A stretch of DNA of 64,000 bases. Origin: Leptolyngbya sp. PCC 7375. Its GTDB lineage: Bacteria > Cyanobacteriota > Cyanobacteriia > Phormidesmidales > Phormidesmidaceae. The position numbers and the translations under genes are program-made. Position 1 is the stretch's first letter, and each line of letters starts with the position of its first letter. The stretch lies in NCBI RefSeq assembly GCF_000316115.1, contig NZ_JH993797.1, positions 5,504,486 through 5,568,485 of the forward strand. The letters run 5' to 3'. Below the pieces are notes generated by a model. The model worked only from the letters and a program-made list of their open reading frames with translations. It was not told where the DNA came from and made no database searches. Of this stretch, positions 33,586 through 42,554 are shown piece by piece.

Positions 33586-36500
33586 ATGTTCACCAACGTC
33601 AAGCCCACTGTGAGACACATCTCACCCGAGAACCTTGGCGAACGGTCCTTGATGAAAGTGGTCTACGTCGTCTTAGAGCCACAGTATCAAAGCGCTCTGT
33701 CAGCAGCTGTTAAGTCCATCAACGCTAATAATCCCCACATAGCAGTAGAAGTTAGCGGTTATCTAATTGAGGAACTTCGCGATAATAACAATTACGAAGC
33801 ATTTAAGAAGGACGTTTCTGAAGCCAACGTCTTTGTTGCTTCCCTAATCTTTATTGAAGAACTGGCCGAGAAAGTTGCCACTGCTGTTAAACCTCACCGT
33901 GACAATCTTGACGTGGCCGTGGTTTTCCCATCCATGCCTCAGGTGATGCGCCTCAACAAAATGGGCAGCTTCTCCATGGCTCAGTTGGGTCAGTCCAAGA
34001 GTGCCATTGGCGAATTCATGAAAAAGCGTCGCCAAAAGCAGGGTGGCAGCTTTGAAGATGCCATGCTCAAGCTTTTGCGCACTCTGCCAAAGGTGCTCAA
34101 GTATCTCCCAGTAGACAAAGCTCAAGATGCCCGTAACTTCATGCTCAGCTTCCAGTACTGGCTGGGCGGTTCTCCTGAGAACCTGGAGAACTTCATGCTC
34201 ATGTTGGCCGATCGCTACATGTTCGGCGATAAGCAAATCGAAGGTGCTCCTCAAAATATGGAGTACAACGAGCCTGTCACTTATCCCGATACCGGTATCT
34301 GGCACCCCCTGGCTCCTTGCATGTATGAAGATGTCAAGGAATACCTTAACTGGTATAGCTTCCGCCAGGATTTACCTGCGTCCCATAAACGGGACCAAGC
34401 TCCCTGCGTTGGTATTGTTCTACAGCGCACCCACCTAGTGACTGGTGATGAAGCGCACTATGTATCCATGGTGCAGGAGCTGGAGTACCTAGGCGCTCGC
34501 GTGATCCCCGTCTTTGCTGGCGGCCTGGACTTCTCTAAACCTGTGGAGCAGTTCTTCTACGAACCTGTTACTCAAGAGCCCCTGGTTGATTCCGTTATTT
34601 CTCTAACTGGTTTTGCCCTGGTAGGTGGTCCTGCTCGTCAAGATCATCCCAAGGCGATTGAGTCACTCCAGAAGCTGAATCGTCCCTATATGGTGGCTCT
34701 TCCCCTAGTCTTTCAAACCACTGAAGAGTGGGAAGGCAGCGACCTGGGTCTGCACCCCATTCAGGTAGCCCTACAGATGGCAATTCCTGAGTTAGATGGT
34801 GCCATCGATCCGATTGTGGTTTCTGGCCGTGATGGCATGACCGGTCGCGCTATTACTCTGCAAGACCGGGTAGAAATGATTTCCCAGCGTGCTCTGAAAT
34901 GGGCCAACCTACGTCGTGTCGAACGTGCCAATAAAAAGCTAGCCATTACCGTCTTTAGTTTCCCCCCCGACAAGGGTAACGTCGGTACTGCTGCCTATCT
35001 AAACGTCTTTGGCTCCATCTATGAAGCCATGGCCGAAATGAAAGAGCAGGGCTACACCATCGAAGGCATGCCTGAGTCGGCAGAAGCTCTGATGCTGGAA
35101 GTTATCAACGATGCCCAGGCTCAATACAACAGCCCTGAACTCAACGTTGCTTACCGCATGTCAGTGGCTGAGTACGAAAAACTGACTCCTTACTCAGAGC
35201 GCTTAGAAGAGAACTGGGGACCACCGCCAGGCACCCTCAATACTGACGGCCAGAATCTGTTGGTATACGGTAAGACCTTCGGCAACTTATTTATCGGTGT
35301 ACAACCCACCTTTGGTTACGAAGGTGATCCCATGCGGTTGCTGTTCTCCCGGTCCGCTAGCCCCCACCATGGCTTTGCCGCTTACTACACCTTCATCGAA
35401 AAGATTTGGAAGGCAGATGCAGTTCTGCATTTTGGTACCCATGGCTCCCTGGAGTTTATGCCTGGCAAGCAAATGGGTATGTCAGGGCAGTGCTACCCCG
35501 ACAACCTCATCGGCAGTACTCCAAATCTCTACTACTATGCTGCCAACAATCCCTCTGAGGCCACCATTGCTAAGCGTCGTGGCTATGCAGAAACCATCAG
35601 CTACCTGACACCGCCTGCTGAGAATGCAGGTTTGTACAAGGGACTGAAGGAGCTAAGCGAGCTGATTGGTTCTTACCAGGGGCTCAAAGAAGGCGGTCGA
35701 GCGATTTCTATTGTCAATGCCATCATTGAGAAGGCACGCCAAGTCAACTTAGATCGCGACGTTGTCCTTCCTGATGTAGAAGACGCTAGCGACATTAGTA
35801 AGGACGACCGCGACACCCTGGTGGGCAAGATTTACATCAAGCTGATGGAAATCGAATCTCGGCTGCTACCCTGTGGTCTCCATGTCATCGGCAAGCCCCC
35901 TACAGCAGAGGAAGCCGTAGCCACCCTGGTGAACATTGCAGGTCTCGACCGTGAGGAGGAAGGTTTCAAGAGCCTTCAGCGCATCATTGCGGAGAGTCTT
36001 GAACGAGATATCGATGAAATCTACAACAACAGCGATCTGGGTGTCTTAGATGATGTACAGCTGCTGTACGAAATCAATGAAGCGACTCGTGCCGCTGTTG
36101 GTGCCATTGTTAATGAACAATTGGACGCTGAGGGTCGAGTATCCTTGAAGACCATGCTGAAGTTCTTTAACTTTGGCAAGCGCAAAGATCCTTGGGTGGA
36201 AGCGCTTCACAATCTTGGCTACAAAAATGTAGACGAGGAAGCTCTTAAGCCTTTGTTTGAGTATCTACAGTTCTGTCTGAAGCAGGTTGTTGCCGATAAC
36301 GAGCTGTCTTCTTTACTCAGAGCATTAGATGGAGATTACATCCTACCTGGACCTGGTGGTGACCCCATTCGTAACCCAGATGTATTGCCTACCGGCAAAA
36401 ACATCCACGCCCTGGACCCTCAGTCCATTCCTACCACCGCAGCTGTTCAGTCTGCCAAGGTGGTGGTTGATCGCCTCCTAGAGCGTCAGCGCCAGGACAA

Positions 36501-37581
36501 TGGCGGTCAGTATCCTGAGACAATTGCTTCTGTTCTTTGGGGAACTGACAACATTAAGACCTACGGTGAGTCCCTAGCTCAGATGCTTTGGTTCGTTGGG
36601 GTTAAGCCAGTACCTGATGCCCTAGGCCGCGTGAATAAGCTGGAGATTGTTCCTCTAGAGGAGCTCGGTCGACCCCGGATTGACGTGGTGATTAACTGTT
36701 CTGGCGTATTCCGCGACTTGTTCGTCAACCAGATGGCTCTGCTAGATCGGGCTGTGAAAATGGCTGCTGAAGCCGATGAGCCTCTGGAAATGAACTTCGT
36801 TCGTAAGCATGCTTTGAAGCAGGCTGAAGAAATGGGGCTATCAGTACGAGAAGCAGCGACTCGCATCTTCTCAAACGCTTCTGGTTCTTATGCTGCTAAC
36901 GTTAACCTGGCGGTTGAGAACAGTAGCTGGGAGGAGGAGTCTGAGCTTCAGGAAATGTACCTCAAGCGCAAGTCCTTTGCTTTCAACTCAGACAATCCGG
37001 GTGTGATGGACCAGTCCCGTGATTTGTTTGAGGCGTCCCTAAAAACAGCTGATGTTACTTTCCAGAATCTAGATTCTTCGGAAATTTCTCTAACTGACGT
37101 TTCCCACTACTTTGATTCTGACCCCACTAAGGTGATTGGTCAGCTACGGGGTGACGGGACAAAGCCTGCTTCCTTTGTGGCAGATACGACTACAGCAAAT
37201 GCTCAAGTCAGAACCCTTTCGGAAACTGTTCGTTTAGACTCTCGGACTAAACTGCTAAATCCGAAGTGGTACGAGGGCATGCTAGCCAACGGCTACGAAG
37301 GTGTGCGTGAGTTATCTAACCGCTTGGTGAACACCATGGGATGGTCAGCGACTGCTGATGCTGTGGACAACTGGGTTTATGAAGATGCCAACACCACATT
37401 TATCCAGGATGAGGAGATGTGTAAGCGGCTCATGGACTTGAATCCCAACTCATTCCGTCGCATGGTAACAACACTGTTGGAAGTCAATGGTCGAGGCTAT
37501 TGGGAAACTAGCGACGACAACATCGAACGTTTACAGGAACTCTATGAAGAAGTAGAGAACCGTATTGAGGGTGTTGAGTAA
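33586..37581 (+). CDS. chlH: Magnesium chelatase subunit H
   Basis: The 1331-residue protein has the usual length of cyanobacterial ChlH (about 1330). Family landmarks run throughout: MKVVYVVLEPQYQSALSAAV near the start, PVFAGGLDFSKPVEQFF, VFSFPPDKGNVGTAAYLNVFGS, LHFGTHGSLEFMPGKQMGMSG (about 618-638, porphyrin-binding region), PRIDVVINCSGVFRDLF and a C-terminal VENRIEGVE. It inserts Mg into protoporphyrin IX with ChlI and ChlD at the start of chlorophyll synthesis. ChlI and ChlD are not in the window. The ribosome site GGAAGGAG ends about 8 nt before the ATG. A strong terminator follows. Confidence 0.98.
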   Translation: MFTNVKPTVRHISPENLGERSLMKVVYVVLEPQYQSALSAAVKSINANNPHIAVEVSGYLIEELRDNNNYEAFKKDVSEANVFVASLIFIEELAEKVATAVKPHRDNLDVAVVFPSMPQVMRLNKMGSFSMAQLGQSKSAIGEFMKKRRQKQGGSFEDAMLKLLRTLPKVLKYLPVDKAQDARNFMLSFQYWLGGSPENLENFMLMLADRYMFGDKQIEGAPQNMEYNEPVTYPDTGIWHPLAPCMYEDVKEYLNWYSFRQDLPASHKRDQAPCVGIVLQRTHLVTGDEAHYVSMVQELEYLGARVIPVFAGGLDFSKPVEQFFYEPVTQEPLVDSVISLTGFALVGGPARQDHPKAIESLQKLNRPYMVALPLVFQTTEEWEGSDLGLHPIQVALQMAIPELDGAIDPIVVSGRDGMTGRAITLQDRVEMISQRALKWANLRRVERANKKLAITVFSFPPDKGNVGTAAYLNVFGSIYEAMAEMKEQGYTIEGMPESAEALMLEVINDAQAQYNSPELNVAYRMSVAEYEKLTPYSERLEENWGPPPGTLNTDGQNLLVYGKTFGNLFIGVQPTFGYEGDPMRLLFSRSASPHHGFAAYYTFIEKIWKADAVLHFGTHGSLEFMPGKQMGMSGQCYPDNLIGSTPNLYYYAANNPSEATIAKRRGYAETISYLTPPAENAGLYKGLKELSELIGSYQGLKEGGRAISIVNAIIEKARQVNLDRDVVLPDVEDASDISKDDRDTLVGKIYIKLMEIESRLLPCGLHVIGKPPTAEEAVATLVNIAGLDREEEGFKSLQRIIAESLERDIDEIYNNSDLGVLDDVQLLYEINEATRAAVGAIVNEQLDAEGRVSLKTMLKFFNFGKRKDPWVEALHNLGYKNVDEEALKPLFEYLQFCLKQVVADNELSSLLRALDGDYILPGPGGDPIRNPDVLPTGKNIHALDPQSIPTTAAVQSAKVVVDRLLERQRQDNGGQYPETIASVLWGTDNIKTYGESLAQMLWFVGVKPVPDALGRVNKLEIVPLEELGRPRIDVVINCSGVFRDLFVNQMALLDRAVKMAAEADEPLEMNFVRKHALKQAEEMGLSVREAATRIFSNASGSYAANVNLAVENSSWEEESELQEMYLKRKSFAFNSDNPGVMDQSRDLFEASLKTADVTFQNLDSSEISLTDVSHYFDSDPTKVIGQLRGDGTKPASFVADTTTANAQVRTLSETVRLDSRTKLLNPKWYEGMLANGYEGVRELSNRLVNTMGWSATADAVDNWVYEDANTTFIQDEEMCKRLMDLNPNSFRRMVTTLLEVNGRGYWETSDDNIERLQELYEEVENRIEGVE

Positions 37582-37650
37582 ACGATTAATGCATTTCTGA
37601 GCAAGGCATCATTACCAGCCCGACACACCCTCAATTATTAATTAATCTAT

Positions 37651-37691
37651 AAAAAGCCCCTTTAGACTCTTTAGGTCTAAGGGGGCTTTTT
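37651..37691 (+). terminator. Rho-independent terminator of chlH
   Basis: A stem of about 16 bp (AAAAAGCCCC plus TTTAGAC paired with GTCTAAGGGGGCTTTTT) with a short loop ends in TTTTT, 70 bp after the stop codon. Confidence 0.9.
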
Positions 37692-37707
37692 ATAAAGGTT
37701 TTATACA

Positions 37708-37807
37708 AAATCCTGACTGATAAGCGCCCGGTACCGAGGGACATCCACAAGGGAGTACCCCTACAGGATTGTCCATTTTTAATCGGGCTTAATGAATTCG
37801 GATTGGG
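37708..37807. repeat. Dispersed MITE-like element, copy 2
   Basis: The ends match copy 1 (14482-14608): AAATCCTGACTGATAAGCG at the left and the TTTTTAATCGGGCTTAATG segment followed by AATTCGGATT at the right. The 100-bp body lacks copy 1's internal block. It sits 16 bp after the chlH terminator. No ORF is inside. Confidence 0.75.
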
Positions 37808-37949
37808 TAGTAGATTCTTGAGGCAAGGTCTAAATTCACATCTGTAAACAACTCTGTGATGTGACACTTTCATTTACGTAACATGACCAGTCGCAGAGCT
37901 GGGGAGACCCCCATAAGCTAAGTAGCCATGATGTGTGAGGGTAACTATC

Positions 37950-38096
37950 ATGAGACAGCGTTTATGGCATGCTCTAGTTATCACGTTTGGCCTTTACTTA
38001 CTTTTTGTTTGCCAATCTTTGGACGATATACCGTCCTTAAAGAGAACGAAACTTAACAGTAACTTTCACGAAATGCTATCGCAGCTTCTTCTTTAA
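37950..38096 (+). CDS. Possible 48-residue membrane or secreted microprotein
   Basis: ATG at 37950, with GAGG at 37937-37940 and about 9-nt spacing, opens a 48-codon frame ending TAA 38094-38096. It has a basic start (MRQRLWHA), a hydrophobic segment (about 9-20, LVITFGLYLLFV), then a polar, amphipathic tail with K and R. It converges with the glycosidase gene (14 bp apart). The ribosome site and signal-like N-terminus support it, but no family is recognised. Confidence 0.35.
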   Translation: MRQRLWHALVITFGLYLLFVCQSLDDIPSLKRTKLNSNFHEMLSQLLL

Positions 38097-38110
38097 AGAA
38101 GGCATCTGAG

Positions 38111-39616
38111 CTACGGCAATTCACAAAACTTTCTGACTCGGTCAAATTCTGGGTCTTGCCAAGAATAGGCAAAATGGCTCACTGAATTAATATTTGGGGT
38201 TGCTTGCTGGATCGCTGACATCTGAGCTTCTAAGGAGGGTCTGTTATTAATTGATTTACCCCATACGCCTGCCAATGCAGGACGCACATTATTAGCACTG
38301 TTCTGCCGTAGTACCATTTGCACCTCTTGCACAATGCAGCGGGTGTTACCGCAGATGCTATAGGCCATTGGATGCCAGCTCATGGATGTGGGAAAACGAT
38401 TCCAGTGTTGCAAGCGGGAGTCATACCCTTGAGTGCCTACAGGCTGATTGGCCGTGGGGAAAAAGACCACACCTGTTGGAATATTTTGTTGTCTTACGGG
38501 TTGGCTAACTGTGGTGAGAAAGTCAATGACTCCCTGAACGGCATGGGCAACACTTAAACGCCACAGCTCTAACTGTAGAGCAGGGCGACGGACTGAAGCT
38601 GGCACATCGCTCGTGCCGTTGGCTTGTCGTCGGCTTTGCCACAGCGGTTCAGGTTCATTAGGGAATTGTCTGTCCACTCGTTCTAAATCGCCCTCTGTTA
38701 AGTATCCTCGGGTGAGAAACTGTCGAATCAGTTCTCTACCTTTATTATTTACGGCTCTCTGAAGTAGGGAATTTTGTGCCGCAGTGCCATAAATCCAGAG
38801 ATCACTAACTTGACCTGCAACAGAGTAACTGCCAATGCCTCGGGGATATCGAATGTAGTCAAAAAGTACGCCGTCTGGCCTGCGTTGCAATATTTCCTGC
38901 AACATGCGCAAATAGTCGTTCTGGGCTTGGTAGTTATAGGGGTCGATAAAGATTTCTTCTGGATTATTACTACCGCCGCGACTGGCAAATGCTGAGGTCG
39001 TTTCACCGTTACCATTACGGGCCAGTACCTGCTGACGATCTCGACGTTGGCCATAGGAATAGCCAAAATTCATGGTGAACATCCAGGCATGTACTTTGAG
39101 ACCTCGCTTACGACCTGCTGCGATCGCATCTGCTAACAAATCACGGTTTTCATAGCCGCGCTGTTGCACAACACTGGGCCAGGCAGTGCGATTATCCCGC
39201 TTAGGAAGCAGCACCTGACCGTTGTAAAACACCTCGACATAGATCTCGGTATAGCCCAAATTAATGACTCGATCCATTAGAGCATCCAGCACTCCGGGTC
39301 TTAAATCACAGGGGTATAAACGAATCCAGGTCGCCTGCTGGCGAGGCCATTGACGCTGCCGACAGGTTTGCAACATATCTGAATGACGTTTGAGCAGATC
39401 GCGATACTGTGCGATCGCAACGGCATCTCCATTGGCCGCTTGTTGTCTCACAGCCTCCTTAGCATCAACCTCAGCTTGAGATAGCTGACAGTATTGGTTG
39501 AGGTCACCAGCTTGCGCGAAGCCAGGCATCGGGCGATGCACCATAACTCCCCCCAGCAAGACCAACAAACCACACCACAAACGTTGGCTCTTGCTCAAAT
39601 GCCTAAGACTTACCAT
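38111..39616 (-). CDS. Glycosyl hydrolase-like family 10 protein (GHL10/DUF187 type)
   Basis: The ATG at 39616 (501 residues) is preferred over the TTG at 39628. A signal peptide (about 14-36, ending PGFAQA) is followed by a helical segment and a TIM-barrel domain: ATWIRLYPCDLRPGVLDALMD (about 95-115), YTEIYVEVFYNGQVLLP, GLKVHAWMFTMNFGYSYG, EIFIDPYNYQAQNDYL, PDGVLFDYIRYPRG (about 251-264) and later SMSWHPMAYSICG. GHL10 proteins are thought to cleave polysaccharides, perhaps peptidoglycan-linked. It is probably periplasmic or exported. Substrate unknown. Confidence 0.88.
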   Translation of the reverse strand: MVSLRHLSKSQRLWCGLLVLLGGVMVHRPMPGFAQAGDLNQYCQLSQAEVDAKEAVRQQAANGDAVAIAQYRDLLKRHSDMLQTCRQRQWPRQQATWIRLYPCDLRPGVLDALMDRVINLGYTEIYVEVFYNGQVLLPKRDNRTAWPSVVQQRGYENRDLLADAIAAGRKRGLKVHAWMFTMNFGYSYGQRRDRQQVLARNGNGETTSAFASRGGSNNPEEIFIDPYNYQAQNDYLRMLQEILQRRPDGVLFDYIRYPRGIGSYSVAGQVSDLWIYGTAAQNSLLQRAVNNKGRELIRQFLTRGYLTEGDLERVDRQFPNEPEPLWQSRRQANGTSDVPASVRRPALQLELWRLSVAHAVQGVIDFLTTVSQPVRQQNIPTGVVFFPTANQPVGTQGYDSRLQHWNRFPTSMSWHPMAYSICGNTRCIVQEVQMVLRQNSANNVRPALAGVWGKSINNRPSLEAQMSAIQQATPNINSVSHFAYSWQDPEFDRVRKFCELP

Positions 39617-39787
39617 AGCTGTGAACAATTACGATGAACAACTAAAAAGAGCTGCTGCGAAAATCTACTGAGTTGTGTCATCAGCTCCTTGAGCTGCTTT
39701 GAAATAGACATTCAGCCATTTAAAGCTGAGAGATTATATCACTCTTTGGTAAATGCTGATTTTATATATGTTTATGTTTCTCTGTAG

Positions 39788-40108
39788 TTAATCTTCAGAT
39801 GTTTCTAATGTGGACTCAGCCTCTAACGTTGCGAGTAATTGCGTTAGTTTTATTCGTTGAATATAAGGCCACCCACCATTGACCTCAATGTCTCGCAGTA
39901 GATGATACAAATGTTGTCGATTAGTCGGCAATGATTCTTGAAAGAGCGTTTCACGGATATCACGATGCAGCTCTTCCAATTGCCTTAAAATCCCTAAGAG
40001 AGCTACACAATCTTTTTCCCTCTTTTGAGCTGCTACTTTGACAGCGATTCGAATGTCATCAATATCAGCAGCTTGCGCTTTAGAGTTATCAGAAGAGTAC
40101 AATTCCAT
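39788..40108 (-). CDS. Conserved hypothetical protein
   Basis: The 106-residue protein is helical and polar with a mixed charge profile (IAVKVAAQKREKDCVALLGILRQLEELHRDIRETLFQESLPTN as a long helical stretch, about 25-67). There are no membrane segments, no signal peptide and no zinc motif. The start is ATG. I do not recognise a family. The helix-rich, coiled-coil-like character suggests a small binding or adapter protein. It diverges from psbO by 331 bp. Confidence 0.5.
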   Translation of the reverse strand: MELYSSDNSKAQAADIDDIRIAVKVAAQKREKDCVALLGILRQLEELHRDIRETLFQESLPTNRQHLYHLLRDIEVNGGWPYIQRIKLTQLLATLEAESTLETSED

Positions 40109-40439
40109 CTAGATACAATGCCTTTCCTTGATATCACCGAAACCGGAAGGTGCAGATAGTGTAGCCCAAATTCTTCCAGTCATCTGGTCCATCACCAGAC
40201 TTCCAATGTTAACCAATGCACCAGATTTAGCAATTTTCAGGACTCACCGGGGACTCGTCCGTGTAAAATACTTTCGGAAAGGTTAGTTGGCTATTCTGAG
40301 GGCGACTTCGGTAAGCCTTGATGAATGGTTTTCTATTTACAAGGAAGACTTCAGGCATAGGCAACGTCATAAACCCTTAGTCGGTTCTATAACCACTGAC
40401 AAATTTTCTTACATAAATCTTTTTTGTTTGAGGTTTACC
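40109..40439. other. psbO upstream region
   Basis: This 331-bp divergent spacer to psbO has no repeat or RNA gene. A TAAAAT hexamer at 40264-40269 could be a -10 element, without a convincing -35. It would leave a leader of about 170 nt with GAGG at 40430-40433 as the ribosome site. Confidence 0.35.
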
Positions 40440-41273
40440 ATGAGGTATCGTGCCCTAATCGTTGCATTTCTAGCACTCTGCATGGGTGTACTAACAGCAT
40501 GTAGCGATGCTCCTAGTGCTGACAGCAACACTCCCCTAACTTACGATCAGATCAGAAATACAGGTTTAGCCAACAGCTGTCCTCAAATTTCTAGCGTTCG
40601 TCGCGGGGAGATTGCTATTGACAGTGGCAAGTCTTATCAGATTGCGGGTCTATGCTTAGAGCCGACTAGTTATTTTGTAAAGGAAGAGCCTGCTAACAAG
40701 CGTCGGGAAGCTGAGTTTATTTCTGGTAAGTCTTTGACTCGTTACACCTCTAGTTTGGACCAGGTGCGTGGTTCTTTAGAAATTAATCCTGACGGCAGTC
40801 TGCTTTTCACTGAGATAGACGGCATGGATTTTCAGGCTGTGACCGTTCTACTTCCAGGTGGAGAGGAAGTGCCTTTTCTATTCACTATTAAGGGTCTAGT
40901 TGCACAATCACAGGCTGGACTAAATGCCATTACGTCATCCACTGACTTCATTGGCGACTACCGTGTCCCTTCTTACCGCACATCTAACTTCTTAGATCCA
41001 AAAGGTCGTGGTTTGACCACAGGTTACGACACAGCAGTGGCCTTGCCAGCTGGTGGTGATACAGAAGAACTGATCAAAGAGAATATGAAAGCCTTCAAAG
41101 TTGGGCAAGGCACCATGTCTCTACAAGTTGAGAAAGTTGATAGTGTGACTGGCGAAATTGCTGGTACGTTCGAATGTGAGCAACCTTCTGACACTGACAT
41201 GGGAACTGCAGAGCCGTCAGACGTTCGCGTACAAGGCTTGTTCTATGGTCGTGTAGAAGCACTTGACGCTTAA
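40440..41273 (+). CDS. psbO: Photosystem II manganese-stabilizing protein PsbO
   Basis: The ATG at 40440 (277 residues) is chosen because GAGG precedes it and the signal peptide begins there; the frame is open farther upstream but without features. The N-terminus is an export signal with a lipobox-like L-T-A-C (Cys21). The mature protein has LTYDQIRNTGLANSCPQIS with the first conserved Cys, GLCLEPTSYFVKEEP with the second (disulfide pair), a KGRGLTTGYDTAVALPAGGD segment and ends LFYGRVEALDA. PsbO stabilises the oxygen-evolving Mn cluster on the lumenal face of PSII. A hairpin terminator lies at 41339-41374. Confidence 0.98.
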   Translation: MRYRALIVAFLALCMGVLTACSDAPSADSNTPLTYDQIRNTGLANSCPQISSVRRGEIAIDSGKSYQIAGLCLEPTSYFVKEEPANKRREAEFISGKSLTRYTSSLDQVRGSLEINPDGSLLFTEIDGMDFQAVTVLLPGGEEVPFLFTIKGLVAQSQAGLNAITSSTDFIGDYRVPSYRTSNFLDPKGRGLTTGYDTAVALPAGGDTEELIKENMKAFKVGQGTMSLQVEKVDSVTGEIAGTFECEQPSDTDMGTAEPSDVRVQGLFYGRVEALDA

Positions 41274-41694
41274 GAGCTAAGCACCCAGTGGGGATGGCTC
41301 TACTCTAGTAGGCATTTTCACTAAGGTAATTTTGAAGAGGGAAGGTAGTTCTCCGGAACTATCTTCCCTTTTTTGCTTTAAGGACAGACACAATACATGA
41401 AGGCATCGTAAAGATTACGGCTTTGACGTTAAACATACGCATGTCCGTCACCCTAAATTTCCGTGTATACGTCCTTGTTTGAGCAGGCTGCCAGAAATTA
41501 GGCTGGCTTTGACAGTTTGAAGCTGTGATTTGAATCACTGTGATCTTGAACCTTGATCTTCACTATGAAGTCACCACATTGAACCCATGGTTTAAGTTCC
41601 AGTTTTTCAATTAAGTTTCTGTCTTTCGTAGCTCAATATTGCATCTATCCCAGTGGGCATAGAGTTGAGCATGTACATGTCAAAGGGGTTTCCC
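41274..41694. other. Intergenic region between psbO and sigF
   Basis: This 421-bp region contains the psbO terminator (41339-41374) and then about 320 bp upstream of sigF with no gene or repeat I can support. The AAGGGG ribosome site for sigF is at about 41684-41689. Confidence 0.4.
41339..41374 (+). terminator. Rho-independent terminator of psbO
   Basis: GGGAAGGTAGTTC (41339-41351) pairs with GAACTATCTTCCC (41356-41368), with one G-U pair and a 4-nt loop, followed by TTTTTT. Confidence 0.9.
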
Positions 41695-42489
41695 ATGTCG
41701 TCCAAACTCAACAAAGCACTCAAAAGCGAGACTCTAGAGCTGCTGAATGATTATCAAAAGAATGATTCACCTGAGCTACGTAACAAGTTGGTTAAAATGA
41801 ATCTCGGTCTGGTGCGTCGCGAAGCCCACCATTGGCTTTACCACTCCAACGAAACCTTTGATGACCTGATGCAGGTCGGCAGCTTGGGACTGATTAGGGC
41901 CATTGAGCGCTTTGACATGTCTAAAGGCTATGCCTTCAGCTCTTTCGCTATTCCCTACATTCGTGGCGAAATTCAGCACTATTTACGAGATCGCAGCGCC
42001 ATCGTTCGCATTCCAAGACGTTGGCAGTCATTACAACATCAATCAGCTCGAGTTATTCGACAACTCCAAGAAAAGCTAGACCGTAAGCCCACGGATCAGG
42101 AAATCGCCGATCACCTGAAAATCAGTGTTCAGGAATGGCAAGACGTTAAATTAGCCAGCCGGAACCGTTCACTGCTAAGTCTAGACGCCCCTATTCAAGA
42201 TGAAGGCAGTGGCTCTGCTTCCCTCAGTGATTTATTGCCCGATCCAAAGTACCGCAGCTTTCAGCTGGCTCAAGAAGATCGTATTCGCCTCCAACAGGGG
42301 CTGGCTCAGCTAGAGCGTAGAACTCAAGAAGTCTTAGAATTTGTATTTTTACACGACCTGACTCAAAAGGAAACAGCCGAACGCCTAGGTATTAGTGCTG
42401 TTACGGTTTCACGTCGAGTTAAAAGCGGACTTAAGCGACTGCGCGATTTAATGGCTCCCGCCGAAGGTGAGGAAAAAGATTTTGCCTAA
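41695..42489 (+). CDS. sigF: RNA polymerase sigma factor SigF (group 3)
   Basis: The ATG at 41695 (264 residues) is chosen because an AAGGGG ribosome site lies directly upstream; ATG 41671 and GTG/ATG 41653 are in frame but lack spacing. Region 2 is seen in EARHHWLYHSNETFDDLMQVG-like and FDMSKGYAFSSFAIPYIRGEIQHYLRD (with the R-D-R-S-A-I-V-R-I-P pattern), region 3 in the KLDRKPTDQEIADHLKIS part, and region 4 in LTQKETAERLGISAVTVSRRVKSGLKRLRDLM. The short form lacking region 1.1 is typical of group 3. SigF in Synechocystis drives pilus and motility genes and stress responses. It is followed by a PilP-like lipoprotein gene. Confidence 0.93.
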   Translation: MSSKLNKALKSETLELLNDYQKNDSPELRNKLVKMNLGLVRREAHHWLYHSNETFDDLMQVGSLGLIRAIERFDMSKGYAFSSFAIPYIRGEIQHYLRDRSAIVRIPRRWQSLQHQSARVIRQLQEKLDRKPTDQEIADHLKISVQEWQDVKLASRNRSLLSLDAPIQDEGSGSASLSDLLPDPKYRSFQLAQEDRIRLQQGLAQLERRTQEVLEFVFLHDLTQKETAERLGISAVTVSRRVKSGLKRLRDLMAPAEGEEKDFA

Positions 42490-42554
42490 ACTCTATGCAT
42501 TCGGCATATCTTGCTTTATACTTTGCGAACACAAGTCCTTGGAGGATTGAAAAG

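Noticed and set aside
33477..33713. A 78-codon frame just before and into chlH
   Set aside because: It overlaps the confident chlH start in another frame and shows no features of its own.
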